This document shows positions 1 through 9,333 of a DNA stretch of 64,000 nt, in pieces. Positions within the stretch are counted from its first letter, which is position 1. The number at the start of each line of letters is the position of its first letter. Both the position numbers and the translations under genes were made by a program. The notes beneath the pieces were generated by a model, which was not told the origin of the DNA, ran no database searches, and was given only the letters and a program-made list of their open reading frames with translations. Origin of the DNA: Parabacteroides distasonis ATCC 8503 (GTDB taxonomy: Bacteria; Bacteroidota; Bacteroidia; Bacteroidales; Tannerellaceae). The stretch spans positions 81,001-145,000 of the forward strand of contig NC_009615.1 in NCBI RefSeq assembly GCF_000012845.1. The letters run 5' to 3'.

Positions 1-567
1 GCTGCGTTGGCCGGTACGCTGGATATCAACGCGTCCGTAAAGGCCGCCCGTTTCGTCCGTTTCTGCGATGCGTTTAATATACCGTTGTTGACGCTGGTGG
101 ATGTACCGGGTTTCTTGCCGGGCGTGAACCAAGAGTACGAGGGAATTATCCGTCATGGCGCTAAGTTATTGTATGCGTATTGCGAGGCTACCGTGCCGAA
201 AGTGACCGTCATTACCCGAAAGGCTTACGGTGGCGCTTACGACGTGATGAGCTCCAAGCATATCCGGGGCGATATCAACTTCGCTTATCCAACCGCCGAG
301 ATCGCTGTCATGGGACCGGATGGTGCCGTGAATATCTTGTTCCGTAAGGATTTGAAGACCGCGGAAGATCCCGAAGGCAAACGGAAGGAATTGCAAGCCG
401 ATTACCGGGAGAAGTTCGCTAACCCGTACCGGGCCGCTGAGTTAGGCTATGTAGACGAGATCATCGAGCCGTCTATCACACGCAGCCGCTTGATCCGTAG
501 TTTTGAGTTGCTGGCCAACAAACGGCAATCCAATCCTCCGAAGAAGCATTCCAATATTCCTCTTTAA
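1..567 (+). CDS. Acyl-CoA carboxylase carboxyltransferase (beta) subunit, C-terminal part
   Basis: The frame is open from the first base of the window, so the true start lies upstream. About 188 of the usual ~510 residues are present. The visible part is the C-terminal crotonase-fold half of the carboxyltransferase family (propionyl-CoA carboxylase beta / methylmalonyl-CoA decarboxylase alpha). It contains the DVPGFLPG segment, the [13 protein letters not shown] segment and a C-terminal [15 protein letters not shown] segment. The family moves a carboxyl group between biotin and an acyl-CoA such as propionyl-CoA. A biotin carboxylase starts 13 bp downstream and a biotin carrier follows, so this is one cytoplasmic three-subunit enzyme. 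The choice between propionyl-CoA carboxylase and methylmalonyl-CoA decarboxylase cannot be made from this fragment, although the neighbouring biotin carboxylase favours a carboxylase. Confidence 0.9.
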   Translation, partial: AALAGTLDINASVKAARFVRFCDAFNIPLLTLVDVPGFLPGVNQEYEGIIRHGAKLLYAYCEATVPKVTVITRKAYGGAYDVMSSKHIRGDINFAYPTAEIAVMGPDGAVNILFRKDLKTAEDPEGKRKELQADYREKFANPYRAAELGYVDEIIEPSITRSRLIRSFELLANKRQSNPPKKHSNIPL

Positions 568-579
568 AAACGAATCCTT

Positions 580-2091
580 ATGATAAAGAAAGTATTAGTA
601 GCCAATCGTGGCGAGATAGCGATGCGGATATTCCGCACCTGCCGGGTGATGAACATCCCGACCGTAGCGATCTATACGCATGTGGATCGCGGAGCATTAC
701 ATGTACGTTATGCGGAGGAAGCCTACTGCATCTCGGAAGATGAAGCGGATACCTCTTACTTGAAGCCGGACTTGATCCTTGAGATCGCCAAGAAGACAGG
801 AGCCGCCATTCATCCGGGTTACGGCTTTTTGTCGGAGAACGCCGACTTCGCCCGTCGTTGCGAGGAGGAGGGCGTGATCTTTATCGGCCCGAGCGCCGAC
901 GTGATCGCCAAGATGGGTATCAAGACCGAGGCCCGTAAGATCATGAAAGAAGCCGGTGTGCCGGTTGTACCCGGAACGGAAAAGCCGGTGACGGACATAG
1001 AGGATGCCAAGAAAGTTGCCGCCGAGGTGGGTTATCCGATTATGCTAAAGGCGCTTGCCGGAGGCGGTGGAAAGGGTATGCGTTTGGTACATAGCGAGGA
1101 TGAGATGGAAGCGGCTTTCCGTATGTCTCGTTCCGAGGCGGCCAACTCGTTCGGAAACGATGCCATCTATATCGAGAAGTATATCGAGAACCCCCATCAT
1201 ATCGAGGTGCAGGTACTCGGGGATAAATATGGGAACGTGATCCATCTGTATGAGCGTGAGTGCTCCATCCAGCGCCGTAACCAGAAAGTGATCGAGGAAG
1301 CGCCCTCTCCATTCGTGAAGGAGGCCGCTCGCCAGAAGATGTTGGCCGTAGCGGTGGAGGCTTGCAAGAAAATCGGTTACTACAGTGCCGGGACGTTGGA
1401 GTTCATGATGGATAAGGACCAGAACTTCTATTTCCTCGAGATGAATACCCGCCTTCAAGTGGAGCATCTGGTGACGGAGGAGACAACGGGCGTGGACTTG
1501 GTTCGCGATATGATCTTGGTGGCCGCAGGAAATCGTCTGCCTTATAAGCAGGAAGATGTGGCTTGCCGAGGGCATGCCTTGGAATGCCGTATCTATGCGG
1601 AGGACCCGGAAAATAACTTTATGCCCTCTCCGGGCGTGATCAAGGTGCGTGAGGCTCCCGAGGGACGTAACGTACGTCTGGATAGCGCCGCTTACGCCGG
1701 TTTCGAGGTGTCCTTGCATTACGATCCGATGATCGCCAAGCTTTGCACATGGGGCCGGACCCGTGAGTCCGCCATCTCGAATATGATACGTGCCTTGCGG
1801 GAATACAAGATCTTGGGAATCAAGACAACGATTCCCTTCCACCTGCGTGTGTTGCATAATGCGACTTTCTTGAAGGGGAATTACGATACGACCTTTATCG
1901 ACACTAAGTTCGATAAGGAAGACTTGAAGCGTCGCCAGAACAGCGACCCGACCGTCGCCGTGATCGCCGCCGCCTTGAAGCATTACGAGGAGGAGAAAGA
2001 GGCGGCCGCCCGTGCGACGACCGTTCCGCTGGTAGGGGAGTCCCTGTGGAAACACTACGGGAAGTTACAAATGTTAGCCAATAACTTTTAA
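580..2091 (+). CDS. Biotin carboxylase subunit of acyl-CoA carboxylase
   Basis: A 503-residue ATP-grasp biotin carboxylase that carboxylates biotin on the carrier protein using ATP and bicarbonate. Visible signatures are the N-terminal [13 protein letters not shown], the glycine-rich ATP loop [12 protein letters not shown] near residue 160, the [19 protein letters not shown] segment near 225, and the catalytic [16 protein letters not shown] near 290. The length is slightly above the ~450 residues of a stand-alone AccC because of a charged C-terminal tail. The start ATG lies 12 nt after the carboxyltransferase stop. The stop codon shares its last base with the first in-frame ATG of the next gene, so the three genes are tightly coupled. 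Confidence 0.95.
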   Translation: MIKKVLVANRGEIAMRIFRTCRVMNIPTVAIYTHVDRGALHVRYAEEAYCISEDEADTSYLKPDLILEIAKKTGAAIHPGYGFLSENADFARRCEEEGVIFIGPSADVIAKMGIKTEARKIMKEAGVPVVPGTEKPVTDIEDAKKVAAEVGYPIMLKALAGGGGKGMRLVHSEDEMEAAFRMSRSEAANSFGNDAIYIEKYIENPHHIEVQVLGDKYGNVIHLYERECSIQRRNQKVIEEAPSPFVKEAARQKMLAVAVEACKKIGYYSAGTLEFMMDKDQNFYFLEMNTRLQVEHLVTEETTGVDLVRDMILVAAGNRLPYKQEDVACRGHALECRIYAEDPENNFMPSPGVIKVREAPEGRNVRLDSAAYAGFEVSLHYDPMIAKLCTWGRTRESAISNMIRALREYKILGIKTTIPFHLRVLHNATFLKGNYDTTFIDTKFDKEDLKRRQNSDPTVAVIAAALKHYEEEKEAAARATTVPLVGESLWKHYGKLQMLANNF

Positions 2092-2108
2092 TGAGAGGAG
2101 GAATGATT

Positions 2109-2633
2109 ATGTCAAAGGCTTTAGCGACTTATTTTGCCACGGTTAACGATATTCCCGACACAGAGTTCAAGGTAGAGATTCTGGAAGACGGGCCTATCAA
2201 GAAAGTATCCGTAAACGGTACCGTTTATGATGTAGATTACAATCTGGGCGGAGATACGATCCACTCGATCATCATGAACCATAAATCTCATGGCGTACAA
2301 ATATCCAGTGTTGGAGATTCCACCTATGAGGTAAAGAATAAAGGTGATTATTTCCAAGTACAGGTGATTGACGAGTTGAAGAAATTACGCCTGTCGAGAA
2401 CCAGTTCCAAGACGGTCGGCCGTCAGGTCATACAGGCCCAGATGCCGGGCGTGATCCAGAAGGTATATGTCAAGGTAGGCGATGAGGTCAAGGCGGGAGA
2501 CCCGCTTTGCGTATTGGTTGCCATGAAGATGGAGAACGAGATTCGTACGCCGATCGATGGGGTGGTGAAAGAGGTGTATGTCAATGAGACGGACAAGGTC
2601 TCCGTGGGTGATAAGATGTTGGTTGTAGAGTGA
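2109..2633 (+). CDS. Biotin carboxyl carrier protein
   Basis: A 174-residue carrier that presents biotin to the carboxylase and carboxyltransferase. The C-terminal biotinyl domain has the lipoyl-like fold and the AMKMENEI motif, whose lysine is the biotin attachment site. The N-terminal half is a linker/assembly region. In-frame ATGs occur at 2091, 2103 and 2109. I prefer 2109 because an AGAGGAGGA purine run (2094-2102) sits about 7 nt upstream of it, whereas 2103 is too close and 2091 precedes the run. It is the last gene of the carboxylase operon, followed by a hairpin terminator. Confidence 0.92.
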   Translation: MSKALATYFATVNDIPDTEFKVEILEDGPIKKVSVNGTVYDVDYNLGGDTIHSIIMNHKSHGVQISSVGDSTYEVKNKGDYFQVQVIDELKKLRLSRTSSKTVGRQVIQAQMPGVIQKVYVKVGDEVKAGDPLCVLVAMKMENEIRTPIDGVVKEVYVNETDKVSVGDKMLVVE

Positions 2634-2670
2634 GTTGTCTCGGGGTTATAGTTTTCCCTCGAGAGAATAG

Positions 2671-2700
2671 GAAAGGAATCGGAGCAGTCCGGTTCCTTTC
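2671..2700 (+). terminator. Hairpin terminator after the carboxylase operon
   Basis: GAAAGGAA and TTCCTTTC arms with an inner CGGA/TCCG pair form a stem broken by one mismatch, closing on a GCAG loop. It lies 37 nt after the carrier gene stop. The T-run is poor, so its strength is uncertain. Confidence 0.6.
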
Positions 2701-2766
2701 GCATGTTTGGTAAAATTATCTTAAAAAACATTCCGTCTTTCTATCGTGTTACAGAGTTATTATTTC

Positions 2767-2774
2767 TACATTTG
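2767..2774 (+). promoter_or_regulatory. Candidate -7 element for nhaD
   Basis: TACATTTG matches the Bacteroides -7 consensus TAnnTTTG and lies 27 nt before the nhaD start codon. No clear TTTG -33 element is seen at the expected distance. Confidence 0.5.
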
Positions 2775-2801
2775 TAGCGTTTAAACCTAAATCATGAAGT
2801 T

Positions 2802-4229
2802 ATGTTGACAGCAATGGTCATTGTGTTCCTTGTCGGTTATTTGATGATCGCATTGGAACATCCTCTAAAGATAAACAAGGCGGGAACGGCTTTGCTTATC
2901 GGTACGGTCTTATGGGTTATGTACACGTATGCGGCCCCGTTTTTCATCCCGAGGGCCTCGGCAGAGGAATTCAGCTTGTTCTTGGAATCGTTCCCCTCTT
3001 TGGGTTCTTTAACGTTTAAGGAACAATGTACCCGGTTCGTCGTGGAGCATCAGGTTCTGGATAGTATCGGAGAGATCGCCGAGACACTTATATTCCTGAT
3101 CGGGGCGATGATAACCGTGGAGCTGATCGATGCCCATGGCGGTTTCATGTTTATCACGAATCATATTACCACGAAGAAAAAGAAGAAACTGCTGGCGTTG
3201 ATCGCCGTGATCACGTTCTTTATGTCGGCCGTGTTGGACAACCTTACCACCTCGATCGTCATGATCATGTTGATCCGTAAGTTGCTCGGGAATTATAAAG
3301 AGCGGTGGGTGTTCGGCAGTATCATTATTATAGCGGCGAATAGCGGTGGCGCTTGGTCACCGATCGGCGACGTGACTACGATCATGCTTTGGGTAAGGGG
3401 AAATATCTCCACCTCATCCACGATCCCCCATTTGATCCTGCCGAGTATCGTATCGGCGTTGATCCCGGTCTTGATCGCCATGCGTTTCTTGCATGGCAAC
3501 GTGACGCCCCCTAACGCATTCTCGCAAATGGAGGCGGACAATGAGTTGCTGAAGAAATTGAAGGATAAGGAGAAGTTATCGATCTTGATCATCGGTGTGT
3601 TGTGTTTATTGTTCGTGCCTGTATTCAAGACGGTTACTCATCTTCCCCCGTTTATGGGTATCTTGATGGGAGTGGGTATTCTTTGGTTCTATACGGAGAT
3701 GCTATACGCCCGTAAACCGATCGACGAGGACTTGAAATTGCGCTTGTCCAAGGTGGTTCACCGTATAGACGGGGCGACCTTGTTATTCTTCCTCGGAATC
3801 CTTTTGGCGGTGGATGCCTTGCGTTGCAGCGGCGTATTGTCGGATTTCGCTTTCTGGCTGGACGATACGGTAGGCAATGTGTATGCGGTGAACCTGATTA
3901 TCGGCGCCTTATCGTCTATCGTGGATAATGTTCCGTTGGTAGCGGGTGCTATCGGTATGTACCCGGTGGCTACGGACGCTATGGTGGCTGCGGCGACTGA
4001 TCCGGCTTATCTGGCGAACTTCATGCAAGACGGCGTGTTCTGGCAGTTCTTGGCTTATTGCGCAGGAGTAGGTGGAAGTATGTTGATCATCGGTTCCGCC
4101 GCCGGAGTCGTCGTGATGGGCCTGGAGCGGATCAATTTCATTTGGTACTTGAAGAATATCTCGCTGCTGGCCTTGGCGGGATATTTGTCTGGTGCGGTGG
4201 TATATATTCTCCAGAATTTGATATTATAA
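2802..4229 (+). CDS. nhaD: NhaD-type Na+/H+ antiporter
   Basis: A 475-residue inner-membrane protein with about a dozen hydrophobic segments. It exports Na+ (or Li+) in exchange for protons. NhaD-family signatures are the VLDNLTTSIVMIMLIRK segment near residue 150, the NSGGAWSPIGDVTTIMLW segment near 185, and SSIVDNVPLVAGAIGMYP near 370, with Asp-Asn pairs typical of the ion transporter superfamily. It has its own likely promoter just upstream and ends 7 bp before the sugar kinase gene, so it may be cotranscribed with the MurNAc genes. Sodium pumping is not obviously linked to amino sugar recycling, so the shared transcript may be incidental. Confidence 0.93.
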   Translation: MLTAMVIVFLVGYLMIALEHPLKINKAGTALLIGTVLWVMYTYAAPFFIPRASAEEFSLFLESFPSLGSLTFKEQCTRFVVEHQVLDSIGEIAETLIFLIGAMITVELIDAHGGFMFITNHITTKKKKKLLALIAVITFFMSAVLDNLTTSIVMIMLIRKLLGNYKERWVFGSIIIIAANSGGAWSPIGDVTTIMLWVRGNISTSSTIPHLILPSIVSALIPVLIAMRFLHGNVTPPNAFSQMEADNELLKKLKDKEKLSILIIGVLCLLFVPVFKTVTHLPPFMGILMGVGILWFYTEMLYARKPIDEDLKLRLSKVVHRIDGATLLFFLGILLAVDALRCSGVLSDFAFWLDDTVGNVYAVNLIIGALSSIVDNVPLVAGAIGMYPVATDAMVAAATDPAYLANFMQDGVFWQFLAYCAGVGGSMLIIGSAAGVVVMGLERINFIWYLKNISLLALAGYLSGAVVYILQNLIL

Positions 4230-4236
4230 TAAGTGT

Positions 4237-5091
4237 ATGATATTAATTGCGGATAGCGGATCTACAAAGACGGAGTGGTGCCTGGCGGATCAAGGCAGAC
4301 CGGTGCGTACGGTCGTGACGGCGGGTATCAATCCCTTCTTCCAGACACGGGAGGAGATCGCCGGAGAAATCCGGGATGCCTTATTGCCCGCCTTGAAGGG
4401 TGAGCGGATCGATGCCATTTACTTCTATGGCGCCGGTTGCGCCTTCCCGGAGAAGAACCGGATCGTGGAAGAGGCGATTACGCCTTATATCCCGGCTCCC
4501 ATAGAGGTGTATAGTGACTTGATGGCGGCTGCTCGTGCCTTATGCGGGAGCCGTCCGGGAATCGCCTGTATATTGGGGACGGGATCGAATTCTTGTCTGT
4601 ATGACGGGACGGAGATAACGGAGCATATCTCTCCCTTGGGATTCATTCTGGGGGATGAGGGTAGTGGCGCCGTGCTCGGGAAGTTATTGGTAGGGGATTG
4701 CTTGAAGCGTCAGTTGCCGGCGCCTTTGGTTCGGAAGTTTATGGATCAATATGAGTTGACGCCCGCCTTATTGTTGGAGCGGGTATATAAACAACCTTTC
4801 CCGAATCGTTTCTTGGCTACCTTGTCCCGTTTCTTGTTGGAGAATATCACCGAGCAACCGATTTATAATTTGGTCTATACGAGTTTCCGTAGCTTTTTCC
4901 TCCGTAACGTGGCGTTATATCCGGGAGCTGATACGTACCCGATTCATTTCGTAGGCTCTATCGCCTATTATTATCAGGAGGTATTGAGAGCGGCGGCCTT
5001 ATCCTTAGGCTTGAAGGTCGGTACGGTCGTACAGGCTCCCATGAACGGATTGATCCGGTATCATTTTATGAACGAAGAAAAAAATGAATGA
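4237..5091 (+). CDS. murK: BadF/BadG-type N-acetylhexosamine kinase, probable MurNAc kinase
   Basis: A 284-residue ASKHA-fold kinase. The N-terminal phosphate-1 loop reads ILIADSGSTKTEW, and ACILGTGSNSCLYDG (residues ~108-122) is the phosphate-2 loop. GFILGDEGSGAVLGK follows. The family phosphorylates GlcNAc or MurNAc. The murQ etherase starts 3 nt after this stop, which favours MurNAc as substrate, as in the murTKQ cluster described in the related Tannerella forsythia. The product would be MurNAc-6-phosphate, handed to MurQ. The murK symbol rests on this context; substrate choice could equally be GlcNAc. Confidence 0.8.
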   Translation: MILIADSGSTKTEWCLADQGRPVRTVVTAGINPFFQTREEIAGEIRDALLPALKGERIDAIYFYGAGCAFPEKNRIVEEAITPYIPAPIEVYSDLMAAARALCGSRPGIACILGTGSNSCLYDGTEITEHISPLGFILGDEGSGAVLGKLLVGDCLKRQLPAPLVRKFMDQYELTPALLLERVYKQPFPNRFLATLSRFLLENITEQPIYNLVYTSFRSFFLRNVALYPGADTYPIHFVGSIAYYYQEVLRAAALSLGLKVGTVVQAPMNGLIRYHFMNEEKNE

Positions 5092-5094
5092 GTT

Positions 5095-5925
5095 ATGGCA
5101 TTTCAAAAGATAACCGAGTCGGAATCGTTGTACGATAATCTGGATCAGATGTCTGTCCGGGAGTTGCTGGAAGGCATCAATAACGAGGACCGGAAAGTGG
5201 CGATCGCCGTTGGCCGGGAGATCCCGAAGATCGAGAAGCTGGTAACCCGTATCGTAGAGCGAATGCGGAGAGGCGGTAGGCTCTTCTATATCGGGGCGGG
5301 TACGAGTGGTCGCTTGGGCGTCTTGGACGCCTCCGAGATCCCTCCCACGTATGGTATGCCGAATACCTTGGTGATCGGTTTGATCGCCGGCGGCGACCGG
5401 GCGCTCCGGAATCCAGTGGAGTCGGCGGAAGACGATCTGGATAAGGCTTGGGAGGAACTTCAACAATATCATATCAATACGAACGATACTTTGGTGGGGA
5501 TAGCCGCCTCGGGTACGACTCCCTACGTGATCGGCGCCCTGCGTAAGGCACGCTCCGAGGGAATCCTGACGGCCTCTATCTCCTGCAACCCGGACTCTCC
5601 GATGGCGGCGGAGGCGGAGATCGCCATCGAGCCGGTAGTAGGTCCGGAGTTCGTCACCGGAAGTACGCGGATGAAGAGCGGTACGGCCCAGAAGATGGTG
5701 CTGAATATGATCACGACCTCCACGATGATCAAGCTTGGCCGGGTGAAGGGGAACCGGATGGTGAACATGCAACTGACCAACCAAAAATTGGTGGACCGTG
5801 GCACCCGTATGATCATGGAAGAGCTTCGTCTGGATTACGAGCAGAGCAAGAACCTCCTGCTCCTACATGGCTCCGTCCGGGAGGCGATCGATTCTTATCA
5901 CCGTGAATGGCGGCTGAATCAATAA
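5095..5925 (+). CDS. murQ: N-acetylmuramic acid 6-phosphate etherase
   Basis: A 276-residue SIS-domain enzyme that cleaves the lactyl ether of MurNAc-6-phosphate to give GlcNAc-6-phosphate and lactate. The phosphosugar-binding region FYIGAGTSGRLGVLDASE is near residue 65, with the catalytic glutamate region DASEIPPTYG. A second SIS loop, GIAASGTTPYVIGAL, is near residue 140, and TGSTRMKSGTAQKMVLN near 190 is strongly conserved in MurQ. It starts 3 nt after the kinase gene, so the two enzymes are translated as a unit for cell-wall amino sugar recovery in the cytoplasm. Confidence 0.96.
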   Translation: MAFQKITESESLYDNLDQMSVRELLEGINNEDRKVAIAVGREIPKIEKLVTRIVERMRRGGRLFYIGAGTSGRLGVLDASEIPPTYGMPNTLVIGLIAGGDRALRNPVESAEDDLDKAWEELQQYHINTNDTLVGIAASGTTPYVIGALRKARSEGILTASISCNPDSPMAAEAEIAIEPVVGPEFVTGSTRMKSGTAQKMVLNMITTSTMIKLGRVKGNRMVNMQLTNQKLVDRGTRMIMEELRLDYEQSKNLLLLHGSVREAIDSYHREWRLNQ

Positions 5926-5968
5926 ATAATTCCTATCTTTCGGGGTAAAACCTAAAAGATCGTTGATT

Positions 5969-6631
5969 ATGATGTGGGATTTCATACTAAGACTTTTCGT
6001 GGCAGGTATTCTGGGCGCCGTTGTCGGACTAGACCGTGAGTACCGTGCGAAGGAGGCGGGTTACCGGACTCACTTCCTTGTTTCGTTGGGTAGCGCGTTG
6101 ATCATGGTTGTCTCCCAATATGGCTTCCAAGATGTCATCCTAGAGAATAGCGTAAGTCTCGATCCGAGCCGTGTGGCCGCCCAAGTGGTGAGTGGCATCG
6201 GTTTCATCGGGGCGGGTACGATCATCATCCAGAAACAATTCGTACGGGGATTGACTACCGCCGCCGGTATCTGGGCGACCGCCGGTATCGGTCTGGCCGT
6301 CGGCTCAGGCATGTACGGGCTCGGTATCGCCGCCACTTTGTTGACGCTCGCCGGGCTGGAGCTGTTGAGCGTTATTTTTAAAAGCATCGGGATGCGAAGT
6401 TCCTTGGTGGTATTCTCTACCTCCGACAAGGAGGCGATCAACCGGATCGCCCGTGTTATCTACGAGAAAGGTTTCCTGTTGGTAAGCTATGACATGAAAA
6501 GACTGGGGCATCAGGAGAAGGACGAGTACGTCGTCAGCATCGTGTTGAAAGCCCGTAAAAACACGGAGGAAAGTCCACTGTTGCTATTGATGGAGCAATT
6601 TCCGGAGGTTACGGTGGAGAGAATTGAATAG
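5969..6631 (+). CDS. MgtC/SapB-family membrane protein
   Basis: A 220-residue protein with an N-terminal membrane domain (about residues 1-135, four to five hydrophobic helices) and a C-terminal soluble ACT-like domain. The MgtC/SapB signatures LGAVVGLDREYRAKEAGYRTH and VSGIGFIGAGTIIIQ are clear. Family members are linked to Mg2+ limitation and to control of the F-type ATPase, but most homologues are uncharacterised. The start could be ATG at 5969 or at 5972; nothing decides between them. The gap of 43 bp from murQ leaves room for a separate promoter. Confidence 0.88.
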   Translation: MMWDFILRLFVAGILGAVVGLDREYRAKEAGYRTHFLVSLGSALIMVVSQYGFQDVILENSVSLDPSRVAAQVVSGIGFIGAGTIIIQKQFVRGLTTAAGIWATAGIGLAVGSGMYGLGIAATLLTLAGLELLSVIFKSIGMRSSLVVFSTSDKEAINRIARVIYEKGFLLVSYDMKRLGHQEKDEYVVSIVLKARKNTEESPLLLLMEQFPEVTVERIE

Positions 6632-6694
6632 TTATTCTGTATTGGCGGTAAGTTTTCGTATATTCGCGGCTCGAAACTATTTAATAATCGTACG

Positions 6695-7336
6695 ATGAAT
6701 TTTATTTCTAAGCTATTCAAGAAGAACGTATCTGAGGCGGAAGAGGCCGGCAAAGGTTCCGTGGAGGAGTTCGTATCTTTAATCCGTGTATATTATCAAG
6801 CCGTTATGGCCGTGAACTTGGGTATCACCAACTTGAACATGCTCGCCGATATGGCTTTGTTCAAACGCATGTTGAAGATACCGACCCAGAATAACAAATT
6901 GGGTGTCGCCGAGAAATCCCGTGTGCGCAAGGTGTTGATGGAGGATTACGGCCTAAGCGAGGCTTTCTTCAAGGAGATCGACAGCTCGGTGAAGAAGAAC
7001 TGCAAGAACCAGAACGATATCAAGACGTATTTCTTCATGTTCCAAGGTTTCTGCAATGACTTGTTCAACTTGCTTGGCAATCTGATGCAGTGGAAGTTCC
7101 GCTTCTCCATGCTGGTGAAGAAGTTGCTGTATAATATGACGACGAAGACGGTTCACGATATCTTGACCAAGTCCGAGTGGAAGGATATCAGCGTGCAGAA
7201 GGCCGCATGGAGCGTGCGTAAGTATGCCGAGAAACTAGGCTACTCCGAGCAATGGATCACGGACTTCGTGTATAACGTCGTGCTTCTGGCGAAAGAGGAT
7301 CAGAAGAAGGAACTCAAAAAGAGCAAGGAAGCATGA
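6695..7336 (+). CDS. Conserved hypothetical alpha-helical protein
   Basis: A 213-residue soluble protein that I do not recognise by function. It is predicted mostly helical, with a lysine-rich C-terminus (KKELKKSKEA) and no signal peptide or membrane helix. Central segments rich in Phe and Met (residues ~100-145) suggest a packed helical bundle. Its stop overlaps the start of the uracil-DNA glycosylase-like gene by 4 bp (ATGA), so the two are translationally coupled and may share a process such as DNA repair. That link is inference only. Confidence 0.75.
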   Translation: MNFISKLFKKNVSEAEEAGKGSVEEFVSLIRVYYQAVMAVNLGITNLNMLADMALFKRMLKIPTQNNKLGVAEKSRVRKVLMEDYGLSEAFFKEIDSSVKKNCKNQNDIKTYFFMFQGFCNDLFNLLGNLMQWKFRFSMLVKKLLYNMTTKTVHDILTKSEWKDISVQKAAWSVRKYAEKLGYSEQWITDFVYNVVLLAKEDQKKELKKSKEA

Positions 7337-7908
7337 CCACCGAGCTGCATCCGCTAGGTTTCTTCCTCCCGGAGAATACGAGATTGCTGATGCTGGGAAG
7401 TTTTCCGCCTCCAAGAGCTCGTTGGAGCATGGATTTTTATTACCCGAATATCCAGAATGATATGTGGCGCATCCTTGGCTTGATTTTCTATGGGAACAAG
7501 GATGCGTTCCTGCGAGACAAGAAGGCGTTCAGCGAGGAGAAGGCGAAGGCTTTCTGCCGGGAAAAGGGGATCGGGATCGGTGATACCGCCATGGAGGTGA
7601 TCCGCTTGAAAGCAAATGCCTCCGATAAGTTCCTTGAGGTGGTACGGCCGATCGATCCGGAAAAGGTCTTGTCCCAGATACCGGAATGCGTGGCGATCGT
7701 GGTAACCGGGCAGAAAGCGATGGATACCCTCCTCTCCGTATTGCCCGGCACGGAGGAGCCGAAAGTGGGCTTCTCGTCGGAATTTTCTTGTATGGGAAGG
7801 ACGATGAGGCTGTTCCGTATGCCTTCATCCTCTAGAGCTTATCCGAGGCCGTTGGAGGAGAAGGCCGCCGTTTACCGGGGGATGTTTGAGACGTTGGGGA
7901 TGGTGTGA
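7333..7908 (+). CDS. Uracil-DNA glycosylase family protein
   Basis: A 191-residue protein of the uracil-DNA glycosylase-like superfamily. The N-terminal LLMLGSFPPP segment (residues ~19-28) resembles the GxxPG active-site loop, and the FYYPNIQNDMWRIL segment after it corresponds to the substrate-binding region. The C-terminal FRMPSSSRAY segment (~162-171) matches the HPSP-like loop. The likely role is excision of damaged or deaminated bases. Strict substrate specificity cannot be read from the sequence. It overlaps the upstream unknown gene by 4 bp. Confidence 0.8.
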   Translation: MTTELHPLGFFLPENTRLLMLGSFPPPRARWSMDFYYPNIQNDMWRILGLIFYGNKDAFLRDKKAFSEEKAKAFCREKGIGIGDTAMEVIRLKANASDKFLEVVRPIDPEKVLSQIPECVAIVVTGQKAMDTLLSVLPGTEEPKVGFSSEFSCMGRTMRLFRMPSSSRAYPRPLEEKAAVYRGMFETLGMV

Positions 7909-8144
7909 GGCAAGTCTGCCATACAGCATTCCTCGTTTACGCCCCACCTCTTCAAGGAGTGCGGTAAGCTCGGAAACGTCCTATCTGAATGATGTCCAAT
8001 TATCTCTTTCGTGTATATACATATTTTAAGTACTTGATGCGACATTAGAACAGGAGAAACGCTGCGATATTTGCGACGTTATTCAGTTTAAAACGTCCGA
8101 TTATGGAGTTTAATGCACGAACTTATTTTCAGTAAGGTACAGTT

Positions 8145-8229
8145 GTAGCATCTTATCGCCGTAAGATGTATGATCTTACTGTTGTAGGATGTATTATATT
8201 ACCGTTGTAAGATGTATCATCTTTCACGG
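8145..8229 (+). repeat. Tandem 23-bp repeat, three full units and a partial one
   Basis: Units at 8161-8183, 8184-8206 and 8207-8229 share the core GTAAGATGTATxAT, with a decayed unit at 8145-8160. Unit 1 is itself an inverted repeat (GTAAGAT, 5-nt spacer, ATCTTAC). Evenly spaced copies of this kind can bind a protein, but no partner is obvious. Confidence 0.75.
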
Positions 8230-8898
8230 ATACTTGACATCTCCTTGTCTTGCGTCTTTTAGCAAAGTGACAGTTTGTAAATTTAAGTCATGGAGAATCG
8301 ATTCTTTCGGGTAAAGGTAAGGTATGCTCCCGAAAACGAAAGAAAAAAACGACAATCGATTGGTTGATAGGCTAATGTTGAATAACGGCCTTTTATTCTA
8401 GCGGAATTTATTCATCGTATTTCATGTTTTGGGGGCAGGAAGGGAAGAAAAACGGTGCTACAATAGGGTTATAACAGGGTAAGAATGCCCATTCGCAACT
8501 ACTCATAACCCTATTCTTGACTACTTACGATGCCCAACGGCAGTATCGGCGTTGCCTAATACGACTAGTTACGCAGGCTTCCGGCACCTATTGTGTGTGG
8601 AAAACGCTGTATTTTAACAAAAAGGGGTGCTTATTGCTACTGCTTTCTCGCTATTTCGCTAGGTTTGGAAAATAGGTGTGTCAAGGTAAATGCTCTATGG
8701 AAATCAAAAAGATGGCCGGAGAGCGGTTTGGTTGACGGAAGGATATTTGCAGGGCGAGTACCGTGTAAGATAAAAAGAGAGGAGACGGAACGATAAACGC
8801 TCCGCCCCTCTTATATAACAAGAATGAATGAATTATTGGGATAATCTCATCATAAAATATTGCTAGTGAGATACATCTTCTTCATTTATCCGATCAGA

Positions 8899-8930
8899 GA
8901 TACTCAATGTCACGGAGAACATTGAGTATC
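8899..8930. repeat. Perfect 12-bp inverted repeat
   Basis: GATACTCAATGT and ACATTGAGTATC flank an 8-nt loop, extended by ATCA/TGAT beyond a small bulge. It lies 18 bp beyond the stop of the minus-strand small secreted protein gene, where it could end or protect the transcript of the glycan locus. It has no clear T-run. Confidence 0.65.
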
Positions 8931-8948
8931 GTGATATTCATTTTTAGA

Positions 8949-9321
8949 TCAATTATTTACGTAAAATCCAATATGCCCAGTTGCGCCGCTAAAAGTTATG
9001 ACAGATCCTACTTGAACTGTAGATCCATTACAAGAGACTCTATATCCCTTATCTATGGAAACAACTTTATACTTTCCATGTTCAACAAAGTAAACCCATG
9101 GACCTCCACTATAAAAACCACTGGTGATAGTATATTCCATGAAATTTTGATCTTCAATAACCATTGATATATGGGCGTCCTGATTTTGAGCTGTAACGTA
9201 CATTTTTGAATACCCTTCTCTTTCTGCGGCATAGGAAGGTGATGGACCATTTACGTCAGCATTGATATTAATAACAGTTGTTGTTAATAGTGCAATATAG
9301 AATGAATAATACTTTCTTCAT
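8949..9321 (-). pseudogene. Small secreted protein gene with a frameshift in the signal peptide
   Basis: The readable frame gives about 120 residues ending SGATGHIGFYVNN, but no ATG lies at the proper place in that frame. An ATG at 9321-9319 opens MKKVLFILY in another frame, which stops after 17 codons. Removing the single G at 9312 joins the two frames and gives MKKYYSFYIALLTTTVINI followed by NADVNG, a convincing signal peptide with a natural cleavage region. So either the gene has a one-base insertion here or the sequence has an error. The mature part is rich in beta-type residues with Gly and Tyr and matches no family I recognise. It lies 12 bp downstream of the SusE/F-like gene, as the last member of the glycan operon. 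Confidence 0.65.
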
Positions 9322-9333
9322 GATATATTTTCT

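Larger units (their letters stand above)
7909..8948. other. Gene-poor region with repeats and hairpins
   Basis: About 1 kb without a convincing gene. It holds a 23-bp tandem repeat array (8145-8229), two AATCGATT copies (8296-8303, 8354-8361) bracketing a TTTCGGG/CCCGAAA inverted repeat, an 11-bp inverted repeat (8462-8472 with 8505-8515) and a perfect 12-bp hairpin (8899-8930). The open frame at 8593-8796 has no family resemblance and a poor start. The region could be the remains of a decayed gene or mobile element. Confidence 0.6.

Noticed and set aside
8593..8796. Open frame of 67 codons on the plus strand
   Set aside because: It starts with a non-ATG codon, has no family resemblance, no promoter, and lies in a repeat-rich gene-poor stretch.
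8907..9167. Plus-strand open frame opposite the small secreted protein
   Set aside because: It overlaps the minus-strand frame that has a restorable signal peptide and operon position, so it is a shadow.
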